Assembly (NCBI GenBank): GCA_002499195.1
Contig: DAKS01000044.1
Span: 1 to 13,270 of the forward strand
Direction of reading: 5' to 3'
Source: Euryarchaeota archaeon UBA443
GTDB taxonomy: Archaea; Thermoplasmatota; Poseidoniia; Poseidoniales; Poseidoniaceae
Length of the DNA stretch: 13,270 bases
The translations under genes and the position numbers were made by a program. Positions 6,929 to 13,270 of this stretch are shown here, piece after piece (the stretch's first letter is position 1; each line of letters begins with the position of its first letter). Below the pieces are notes generated by a model. The model ran no database searches. It saw only the letters and a program-made list of their open reading frames with translations, and was not told the origin of the DNA.

Positions 6929-7005
6929 ATACCATGTCGTCCAAACCTAGGTTAGTTCAAACTCTTGTGAGTCTGAACCCATGCCGTTTGGAAACCACTC
7001 GGTAT
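6929..7005. repeat. Nested inverted repeat in a convergent intergenic region
   Basis: Three inverted repeats share one centre. The inner arms GTTCAAACTC (6955-6964) and GAGTCTGAAC (6969-6978) pair 9 of 10 with loop TTGT. The middle arms TCCAAAC (6940-6946) and GTTTGGA (6986-6992) pair perfectly. The outer arms ATACC (6929-6933) and GGTAT (7001-7005) pair perfectly. The structure lies between the end of the amidotransferase gene (6919) and the end of the giant lipoprotein gene (7079). It could fold in either transcript as a bidirectional terminator or mRNA 3' stabiliser. There is no T-run. The rest of 6920-7078 shows nothing else. Confidence 0.6.
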
Positions 7006-7078
7006 GTAAATCGATTCGACAGAGAGATACTCACGCCACGAGGTAGTATTGATTGACAACGAATGCCTTAGACTCGAT

Positions 7079-10000
7079 CTACAAGAGGGCTAACTCCCAA
7101 ATGCCGACAGTTCCAGAATCCTCGTTTGCTACGACAAGCAACGGAGATGACGTAGGTGATATCTCAGCCGGGATGAATTCCATGTCTTCTGGATTTGTTG
7201 CACCGTCAACTTGAATCCATTGTTGGAAAGTAGGTTGATGGGGATTTGAGATGTCATAGATCATGACGCCAAAACTGCGTTCCATGGAAACGAAAAGATA
7301 GGTCCTGTCATCAATAACACCGACCCTTACACCTTCTGGTTCGATTCCTTTGTTGTCGTCTCGAGAATTCATTTCATCAATTCGATGCTGTCCATTTTTC
7401 GTTGAATAGTACGAAAGGTCGTGGCCACTGTCCCAAACCATTTCCATATCTGTGGTCCAGATGGAAAAAGAACGGGCACCAACAGCACAGATGTAGTCAA
7501 GGTCACCATCGTCATCAGTATCACCGCAATTGTTCGGAACATTGAGGCGACCGAGCTGGCTCATTTGTTGCATAGAACTTGCGTCTGGGAATCGCATCGG
7601 GTCAAGGGTTGTCGATGCAATTCGAATTTCCTCATTATGTCCAATGACATTCATTCCGGATGAACTGTTGAAGTATCGATAATCGCGCAGATCGCCTTCG
7701 TTACCAGTAATGAGGTACATTTCACCATCAACAGTGTAAGAAGTAATTCCATCCGGCATGTAAAGGGCCATAACTGGCCAGGGGAATGGATTGTATCCGT
7801 CTTCATCACTACCGTCGAGAGGATGGAGCCTAATCTCGATAAAGCCGAAGGGTATGCTTGTCGCACTGGCACCTGCATCGGTGAGTATCCCTAATCGCAA
7901 TTCGCCGGTCATATCGAATTCAAACGGAGGTTGTTCTTCGATGAAATCGAAAAGCTCGATTTCTGTTGTCGTTTGCGATACACATATCGAACCGCCAAGC
8001 GTTGCAATGAAGAAGTCACTAAATTCATCATCTGCAAATGCAACCTCCATTGTTTGGCTCATGCAATCAAATTGTACATCGATACCCTCGGTATTCTCGA
8101 GTGTTGACGGTGTCGCATAAGATGCGATGAAATTCCCTTCCAAATCATGAACTTGAACAGTATCATGACTATCGTGCAATGAAAAGATGTGATTATTCGC
8201 AACATCCAGTCCAGCAACGTCGTCAAGAGTGAGTTCGATTGATGCTACGGCTTGTACACTCAACTCGCCACTCATGCCAGCCGGTATGGAATAAACGCTG
8301 ATTGCAGTGGCATCTTGACTGCCGGCGATCAGGTAACCTTCGGTCGATGCTGGCCACAAAGGCGGGGCTTGGGAAGATGCGACATAACTCACAGATTCCA
8401 ATCCTTTACCATCATCCAAATCCACGGATAGATTCTCAAGATTCAATGTTCCAATGAGACTAAAATCGGTAGCGTATTCAAGCACATGGATTTGGGTTGT
8501 TGCTTCATTAGCGACATAAATTCTTCCTTCATCATCGCATGTGACTCCTTCAAAATCAGCATTCGCTAGACTGTATACGTCCAAGACTTGACCATCATTG
8601 GCATCGACGAGGAACACTTCGCCTCCGTCGTTGGCAAAAGCGAACGCATCATGGAATGAGCAATAATCGAGCCCACTTCCTTCGAGTTGATTCATTGTCG
8701 ACTCGTTAACCGTATCCCCTTGAGAGAATGCGTTGTAGTCTGCAGCGTCCAAAGAGAGCTGTGGGTTCAAAGACAAATCAGAGGTAATGCCAGAAATGAA
8801 TGCTCCCTGGATTGAACCCGCAACAATGGTTAGCGCTTCTGGCTTTGCACCGTATCGATCACCCAATTCAACAAAGGGAGATTTTAGCACGGGTTTGATT
8901 CCTTGACTGGCAGCCGATGGGCCACCTTCGCCTCCAACGTATTCCACGTTCTCCTCGAGTGGAGTCAGTTCAGTGACTCCGAAGACAGAAGAGGCCGTTA
9001 TCAAGCGGCCATAGGAGGTGTCTTGGCTTAATGCAGGGAAGATAATGTTTTCAACAACGACCTGATTGTTGTCTTCCAAGGTTACACTCTCGCCTCCTGA
9101 TGACAATTTGATTGGAAGGTGATGGGCTCCATTTTCATCGATGGTTACATCCCAATCTTGCGTTCCATCGTTCGTGTCATCAGCGAACAACAAGAGATAG
9201 GACATCGGCCCGATACTCGAACCGTCCGGGAAGGTGTATGCTTTGCTAATGTCATCGTATATACGCCAACCAGAGAGATCGATATCTGCATTGGTTGGGT
9301 TGTACAATTCGATGTAATCAGAGTCTGTAGCACCGTCCAAATATGGGTTTGAGGGCCCAAGGGAGACTTTGCTGGCGAGTTCGTTTATGAGGATGCGGTC
9401 ATCGACCAAGGTTTGAGAGAGATCAACATCGGGTGTGTCGACTTCAATTTCAGTGAACTCGTTCATACTCATTTGTTCGAGGATACCCGAAGCCCGCATA
9501 CTTTCATCCAAATCCATGAGGTTTGTTCCTTGAGATAAATCAACTCGAAACACCCACTTACTCGCCAAATTACCAATTGACGAATCTCGTTCAATTACGA
9601 GAAGTTCACCTTCACCTATGGCGACCATCGAAGTAACTTTGTCCATTTTCCCTCCACGAGAGTATGCTCCATCGGTCAATTCGACTGGGTAAAGATACTG
9701 ACCCTCGAGTGTCATGGTATCAATGTTGATGTCGAGTATTCGTATCCATTGCTCGGTTGAACCGGGTGTGCTCAACGAGGATTGAGTCATCGTGTAGAGA
9801 TGGTTACCGTGGCATGCAACGCTCTCGAAACCTTTGTTGGTTTCGATATCCGATATGGCTGAAGGAAGAATTGCGTAATCACCAGCCGTTGTAAAGGTAG
9901 AGTTTTCAGGAACCAATCGGGTGATCTGACCTCCCTCGCCATCAAAGAATTGTAGGGAAGGAATTGATTCTTCGGCGAGTATGAATGCATTCAGTCCATC

Positions 10001-11530
10001 GTAGTCGCATACGGCTAAATCTTCGAAATCAGCCTCGCTTGAGAGTGTAACCAACGGATTTGCTCTCATGGACAAAGTCTCTGTTGCCGGATTGTAATCG
10101 ACAAGGTACAATTCGTTTGAGGCATCTGATAGCATCAAGTACACCTCTGTTCCAAGTGTTGCATCCTCACCAAGGAACATCCAACCGGATGTATCGGTTA
10201 TTCCTGCGTCGGCCCAGGTCAAGGGTGTGTGAACAGCTGCACCCGAGGAATGAGGTTTGTATCCCATCGGCATAATTTCGGTAAATTGTCCTGCTTCAAC
10301 ATCGAGAACTGCAATGGCGTTTGCCTCTTGAATCGCCACATAGGCCGTCAAAGAATCTTGAGATACAGTGATGTATTCTGGCTCAAAATCCATGCTCAAA
10401 TTTGCACCGGGCCCGTTGATTCGAATGCCGATTTGTATCAAGGATGCCTTGTCCTCTTCAAACGCATGAAATGTGACATGGGTGACATGCTCCTCACCGA
10501 CGTCTGAGATTGGTCCACTTACGTCGATGATGTCGACCGACCCCTCTGGATCGAATTTGTAGTCAGTGGATGGCTGTCCTTCATTTGCAACCAAAACCTT
10601 GTTTCCATCAGGAGTGAATGTAATCATATCAGGTTGGTAGCCCAAATCATCCACGATGTTCAGCCGTTGTCCGTCTGTGTCCATAAAGTAGACCAGTCCT
10701 GTGTCAGGTCGATCTTTTGTTACAACAAACGGTAGTGGTCCATCCTCATAATTCAAGACGTCTGTCTCTCTGTGAACTGCTATAGCAAGTAGTCCGTCAC
10801 TTGGCCGGATGTCAATGCTGTTGGGTTCACCGATCTTTGATAGGTCAACTCGGCCGACGAGTTGAGGGTCACTTGGGTCCGCTATTGAGACAATATCAAC
10901 AGATTTCTCAAGAACGTTGACGAGGAAAATTCGTTGCGTGACAGGGTCATATGCTGGAATTTCTAGTGTTCCGAAGGTCCCAGCATCGTGGTCATACATT
11001 CCTAGAAGGTTAGCCTGAATGGTTACTCCCGAATTGGGAGCGCCGTAATTGATGTCAAGACCGTTGCAACTTGCTCGTTCATACACGCCCTTTTCGCTTG
11101 AATCCTCCAAAACACGAACGCATGCATTCGCGGAAGCTGCGAGCCGAGCTTGCCATCCATTGGAACACGTAACAATACTTTCTCCATTGGCAAGGAGAGC
11201 CAAGCGACAATTGTTATCGAGGTGTCGAATACGTTCTCCAACAGGATAGGTTTCGATCGTTCCACTGATTCCGTTGCAGGTTAGTTTCGTGTTCCCTTCC
11301 TCGTCCATTGCCCCGAAAACACACGATGTAATGTAGCCTGATTCGACGACCATCGGCAACTTGGCTACTCCGAGCTCCTGGGTGCACCACAGTGAGGTAT
11401 TGTCTTCTTGAATCCGACAATCGTACGCTTCATACATCGGTTCTTCATTTGTTTCACTTTCTCCACCGAAACAACCAGCGAAGAGCGAAGACATCATTAC
11501 AAGTATCAAAAATATTGCTTTCTTTTTCAT
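7079..11530 (-). CDS. Giant mosaic lipoprotein: split choice-of-anchor-I propeller with phytase-like and lamin-tail insert
   Basis: A 1483-residue secreted, lipid-anchored protein. A signal peptide ends in lipobox FAGC (Cys20). Residues 35-160 hold four Cys-pair repeats. Residues ~175-428 match the N-terminal half of choice-of-anchor-I proteins (PAYDPVTQRIFLVN; VDIVSIADPSDP; MITFTPDGNKVLVANEGQP; MGYKPHSS). Residues ~1226-1480 match the C-terminal half (PWPVMALYMPDGITSY; LITGNEGDLRDY; GDTDDDGDLDYICAVGARSF; KGIEPEGV; FIPAEISP; LLVVANEDSGTV). Between them come a phytase-like domain (~495-700; GFESVACHGNHLYTMTQSSL, ELLVIERD), a lamin-tail domain (~711-845; INELASK, DYIELYNP, LSGWRIYDD) and an NHL/SdiA-regulated-like beta domain (~945-1190; FEGVTCDDEGRIYVANEA). 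The start is fixed by GAGGTGA four bases upstream. It is the last gene of a coupled unit after the phosphate-type binding protein. An ecto-esterase or phosphatase is plausible; activity is inferred. Confidence 0.9.
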   Translation of the reverse strand: MKKKAIFLILVMMSSLFAGCFGGESETNEEPMYEAYDCRIQEDNTSLWCTQELGVAKLPMVVESGYITSCVFGAMDEEGNTKLTCNGISGTIETYPVGERIRHLDNNCRLALLANGESIVTCSNGWQARLAASANACVRVLEDSSEKGVYERASCNGLDINYGAPNSGVTIQANLLGMYDHDAGTFGTLEIPAYDPVTQRIFLVNVLEKSVDIVSIADPSDPQLVGRVDLSKIGEPNSIDIRPSDGLLAIAVHRETDVLNYEDGPLPFVVTKDRPDTGLVYFMDTDGQRLNIVDDLGYQPDMITFTPDGNKVLVANEGQPSTDYKFDPEGSVDIIDVSGPISDVGEEHVTHVTFHAFEEDKASLIQIGIRINGPGANLSMDFEPEYITVSQDSLTAYVAIQEANAIAVLDVEAGQFTEIMPMGYKPHSSGAAVHTPLTWADAGITDTSGWMFLGEDATLGTEVYLMLSDASNELYLVDYNPATETLSMRANPLVTLSSEADFEDLAVCDYDGLNAFILAEESIPSLQFFDGEGGQITRLVPENSTFTTAGDYAILPSAISDIETNKGFESVACHGNHLYTMTQSSLSTPGSTEQWIRILDINIDTMTLEGQYLYPVELTDGAYSRGGKMDKVTSMVAIGEGELLVIERDSSIGNLASKWVFRVDLSQGTNLMDLDESMRASGILEQMSMNEFTEIEVDTPDVDLSQTLVDDRILINELASKVSLGPSNPYLDGATDSDYIELYNPTNADIDLSGWRIYDDISKAYTFPDGSSIGPMSYLLLFADDTNDGTQDWDVTIDENGAHHLPIKLSSGGESVTLEDNNQVVVENIIFPALSQDTSYGRLITASSVFGVTELTPLEENVEYVGGEGGPSAASQGIKPVLKSPFVELGDRYGAKPEALTIVAGSIQGAFISGITSDLSLNPQLSLDAADYNAFSQGDTVNESTMNQLEGSGLDYCSFHDAFAFANDGGEVFLVDANDGQVLDVYSLANADFEGVTCDDEGRIYVANEATTQIHVLEYATDFSLIGTLNLENLSVDLDDGKGLESVSYVASSQAPPLWPASTEGYLIAGSQDATAISVYSIPAGMSGELSVQAVASIELTLDDVAGLDVANNHIFSLHDSHDTVQVHDLEGNFIASYATPSTLENTEGIDVQFDCMSQTMEVAFADDEFSDFFIATLGGSICVSQTTTEIELFDFIEEQPPFEFDMTGELRLGILTDAGASATSIPFGFIEIRLHPLDGSDEDGYNPFPWPVMALYMPDGITSYTVDGEMYLITGNEGDLRDYRYFNSSSGMNVIGHNEEIRIASTTLDPMRFPDASSMQQMSQLGRLNVPNNCGDTDDDGDLDYICAVGARSFSIWTTDMEMVWDSGHDLSYYSTKNGQHRIDEMNSRDDNKGIEPEGVRVGVIDDRTYLFVSMERSFGVMIYDISNPHQPTFQQWIQVDGATNPEDMEFIPAEISPTSSPLLVVANEDSGTVGIWELALL
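11036..11434 (-). repeat. Four Cys-pair repeats in the giant lipoprotein
   Basis: Residues 33-165 of the encoded protein carry eight cysteines in four pairs: 38/49, 70/85, 108/122 and 137/155. In the last three units the second Cys begins C-N-G, C-S-N-G and C-N-G, and the first is followed by a hydrophobic beta-like strand (CVFGAM, CRLALL, CVRVLE). This suggests four beta-hairpin modules, each closed by a disulfide, forming a stalk between the lipid anchor and the propeller. Confidence 0.65.
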
Positions 11531-11534
11531 AGAA

Positions 11535-11541
11535 TCACCTC
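11535..11541 (-). promoter_or_regulatory. Ribosome binding site of the giant lipoprotein
   Basis: GAGGTGA on the minus strand, four bases before the ATG at 11530. It shares bases with the TGA stop of the preceding gene (11542-11540), so reinitiation or coupling is likely. Confidence 0.8.
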
Positions 11542-12550
11542 AGGTTAAACCAATTAGACCATCGTTGTACAGCACAACATTCGAATCATGTGTTATGGTC
11601 AATCGTATGTAGCAAACTGGGAATGCATTGGAGGATGAATCATGCACTCCACAAAGGCTCACACCGTCTTCGATGAGTGTAACTGTTTCATCAGCATGCC
11701 AAAATTCGTCATCGATGGATTGACTGATCATACAACCGGTACCCATGGAACCTGGTGCCGATTCGGGACGAATGTTTTCGCCTGACATCACACCGTTGGT
11801 TCGCATAGGGGTTGGTGTGCGATCGACTTGGAAATTGATTGAGCCGTCAGGGACAGCGGTATAGGAGGTGTCCGAGGTTTGAGCGCCCCATGAAATATTT
11901 TGATGCACCTCACCTTGCGGATTGATCAAGGAAACGGTCTCACCCTCAGATTTTAGTTTGAAATTCATGTGAACTGGCCCTTGCTCGGATTCATCATCAG
12001 CCCACACGATAAGAAAACCTCCTGCAGGAATAGAGACGGTTTGATCAAAGGTATGGCCCGATTTTCCACCAGCAATGTACTCCTCATAGGCATCGGTCAT
12101 AACCCATCCTTCGAGAGACATCGCTTCTGCACCAGGATTGAACAATTCGACCCAATCATCGTAAGCATCTCCATTGTCATCAGGGTCTGCATAACTGAGA
12201 TCGTTGCTTGCCATAAGCTCGTTAATTCGAACGTTTGCAGGGCCGCTTCCTTCTATTGCCTCAGCAGAGGAAATGCTTGGAGGTAGGCAAACTTCGGTTA
12301 ACAATGGCTCGTCCATCTTTTCAGCATCATAAATTGATAATTCAACTGAGAGGTCTTCCCATTCATATCCACTTTCAGGGTGATTGCGAACCAAAAGTTC
12401 AACCAATTGGTCCTGCTTGTTGAAACCAATTTTTTGTGGAACATCAACAATATCGATGGTCATGTACGTGGATTGAACATCATCTTCAGACGTGCATCCT
12501 GCAAGCCCACAAGCCAGCAGAACGAGTGCAACAAATACTGCTCCTCTCAT
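11540..12550 (-). CDS. Lipoprotein with lamin-tail domain
   Basis: A 336-residue exported lipoprotein. The signal peptide MRGAVFVALVLLACGLAGC ends in lipobox LAGC (Cys19), so the protein is probably anchored on the outer face of the membrane. Residues 25-90 form a beta-rich region ending in Cys88. A lamin-tail domain spans ~105-235 (VRINELMASN; DDWVELFNPG; SLEGWVMTD; IPAGGFLIVWADD; DTSY), a small immunoglobulin-like fold common on secreted nucleases and phosphatases. The tail (~280-336; DEFWHADETVTLIEDGVSLC, VVLYNDGLIGL) resembles the beta region of archaeal pilin-like proteins, a weak match. The ATG overlaps the TGA of the binding-protein gene (ATGA), and GAGGTGA lies four bases upstream. 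The giant lipoprotein starts nine bases after its end and carries a second lamin-tail domain. Probably a binding or scaffolding partner; no catalytic motif is seen. Confidence 0.85.
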   Translation of the reverse strand: MRGAVFVALVLLACGLAGCTSEDDVQSTYMTIDIVDVPQKIGFNKQDQLVELLVRNHPESGYEWEDLSVELSIYDAEKMDEPLLTEVCLPPSISSAEAIEGSGPANVRINELMASNDLSYADPDDNGDAYDDWVELFNPGAEAMSLEGWVMTDAYEEYIAGGKSGHTFDQTVSIPAGGFLIVWADDESEQGPVHMNFKLKSEGETVSLINPQGEVHQNISWGAQTSDTSYTAVPDGSINFQVDRTPTPMRTNGVMSGENIRPESAPGSMGTGCMISQSIDDEFWHADETVTLIEDGVSLCGVHDSSSNAFPVCYIRLTITHDSNVVLYNDGLIGLT

Positions 12551-13270
12551 GCCATCACCTCGGAATTGTGGAGATTGAGTATGGCCATGGTTTCATTGAA
12601 TGTCGATTCTGGAAGTGGAACGAACCCAACTTCAAGAATTGTCGATTGTCCGTCACCGGAAAACGCGTATTCAAAGAACGGCAGAACCGTACCCCAAGAT
12701 GCATTGTCGACATTCATGTAGATTTCTCGTGACAGAGGAAGATACGTTTCGCTTCGAATTGAATCACTGGTTGGTTGAATGATGGGTTCGATTCCATCCA
12801 TTGCTGAATGTGTGCTGTTTTTTGATAATCCAACCGCAGTCAACTCAGATTGGTGTTCATCGTAGTACGAATATCCTAGGAATCCAATTGCAGCGCCATC
12901 TTCACTCACACCGTTGATAATGACGTTGTCATTGGCGCTGTTTTGATAGCCACCCACGCGCTGCGAGTCAAAAGATTCTTCAGGATAGCCATAGTTTCCT
13001 AGGAAGCATTTTTTGCAAAAAATCATTTCTCCGAAATACTCGTAGGTTCCGGATTGTGAGTCAGGACCCCAGAGGTTAATGTTCAATTCTTCACAGGATG
13101 GATTTTCGGAAAAGTCGGACCACTCTCGTACACCATCACCATCGTTGTTTGGAGTGATGCTGGATAATTCGAGACCACCCTCTTGTGAGTAAACAAGGTC
13201 ATCTTCGGTCCAATCAGAGAAAATCCAACGCAGTTGGGCTACGCTCAGACCACCAATGGATTCGACGCAT
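12547..13270 (-). CDS. Phosphate-type ABC transporter substrate-binding protein (N-terminus missing)
   Basis: The frame is open to the right edge, giving 240 visible residues of the C-terminal part. An apparent start near 13086 is an internal TTG (Leu). GLSVAQLRWIFSDW (visible 7-20) is the strand-helix typical of periplasmic phosphate-binding proteins. INLWGPDSQSGTYEYFGE (64-81) is the phosphate-binding SxSGTYE loop. YLPLSREIYMNVD further on matches the domain hinge. These place it in the PstS/PBP-like family, which captures phosphate outside the cell for a PstCAB transporter. Oddities are a CKKC pair right after the binding loop, a third Cys just before it (PSCEE), and a Ca-loop-like NNDGDGVREW insert. 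Its last codons hold the ribosome site and ATGA overlap of the following lipoprotein gene. Phosphate as ligand is likely but inferred. No pstC, pstA or pstB is in view. Confidence 0.85.
   Translation of the reverse strand, partial: CVESIGGLSVAQLRWIFSDWTEDDLVYSQEGGLELSSITPNNDGDGVREWSDFSENPSCEELNINLWGPDSQSGTYEYFGEMIFCKKCFLGNYGYPEESFDSQRVGGYQNSANDNVIINGVSEDGAAIGFLGYSYYDEHQSELTAVGLSKNSTHSAMDGIEPIIQPTSDSIRSETYLPLSREIYMNVDNASWGTVLPFFEYAFSGDGQSTILEVGFVPLPESTFNETMAILNLHNSEVMA
12555..12561 (-). promoter_or_regulatory. Ribosome binding site of the lamin-tail lipoprotein
   Basis: GAGGTGA on the minus strand, four bases before the ATG at 12550, inside the last codons of the binding-protein gene. Together with the ATGA overlap it indicates translational coupling. 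Confidence 0.8.

Noticed and set aside
6940..6992. tRNA-like element, because the middle inverted repeat is a 7-bp end-to-end stem
   Set aside because: Only 53 bases lie between the outer ends of the arms, and there is no anticodon arm or T-arm consensus on either strand.
9011..9022. GGAGG on the plus strand as a ribosome site for a plus-strand gene
   Set aside because: It is the complement of conserved codons (DTSY) in the lamin-tail domain of the minus-strand gene. The same string occurs at the matching position in the other lamin-tail gene.
7421..12782. Numerous 60-110 codon frames on the plus strand and in other minus-strand frames
   Set aside because: They lie within three well-supported lipoprotein and binding-protein genes, lack starts with ribosome sites, and look like shadows of the real frames.
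12547..13086. A complete 179-residue protein starting at 13086
   Set aside because: The codon there is TTG inside an open frame that continues to the window edge and encodes the upstream part of the binding-protein fold.

Overview
The window reads as a stretch of a marine planktonic archaeal chromosome, most likely Thermoplasmatota of the Poseidoniales (Marine Group II) type. The archaeal call rests on three things. A UbiA-family enzyme carries the two Asp motifs of digeranylgeranylglyceryl phosphate synthase (ether lipids). A GPN-loop GTPase of the archaeal/eukaryal family is present. Several genes begin with no Shine-Dalgarno but with a TATA-like box about 26-29 bases upstream, the leaderless pattern, and a tRNA-Glu gene without encoded CCA has a TATA-like box at the same distance. 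The lineage within Archaea is inferred from gene style (bacterial-type lipobox lipoproteins, lamin-tail domains, moderate GC) and is less certain.

Layout. 1-62 is the 5' end of a minus-strand gene diverging from a GPN GTPase (192-1025), which is followed by ornithine carbamoyltransferase (1060-2028). The latter converges on the ether-lipid prenyltransferase (2025-2894, minus), and the two genes share one CTAG as stop codon on both strands. Upstream of the prenyltransferase, on the same strand, are a small winged-helix protein (2933-3172) and a small unknown protein (3172-3411) coupled through TGATG. tRNA-Glu(CTC) lies at 3592-3664. A three-helix membrane protein (3699-4013, minus) diverges from an alpha/beta hydrolase of the dienelactone hydrolase type (4071-5036). 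A larger membrane protein (5092-6201, minus) diverges from a free-standing class I glutamine amidotransferase (6281-6919). A 159-base convergent gap with a nested inverted repeat follows.

The right half (7079-13270, minus) is a tightly coupled three-gene unit. In order of transcription it holds a phosphate-type substrate-binding protein (its N-terminus lies beyond the window), a lipoprotein with a lamin-tail domain, and a 1483-residue lipoprotein. The first two genes overlap by ATGA, the next pair are 9 bases apart, and each downstream gene has a GAGGTGA ribosome site 4 bases before its ATG. The giant lipoprotein is the most remarkable object here. It has four N-terminal cysteine-pair repeats. 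A choice-of-anchor-I type propeller is split into N- and C-terminal halves. About 800 residues between the halves carry a phytase-like domain, a lamin-tail domain and a second repeat-rich domain. The unit looks like a surface system for capturing phosphate or organophosphate, but that function is inferred from domain company and not shown by the sequence alone.

No CRISPR array, insertion sequence, integrase or phage gene is visible, and no gene-free stretch exceeds about 200 bases.
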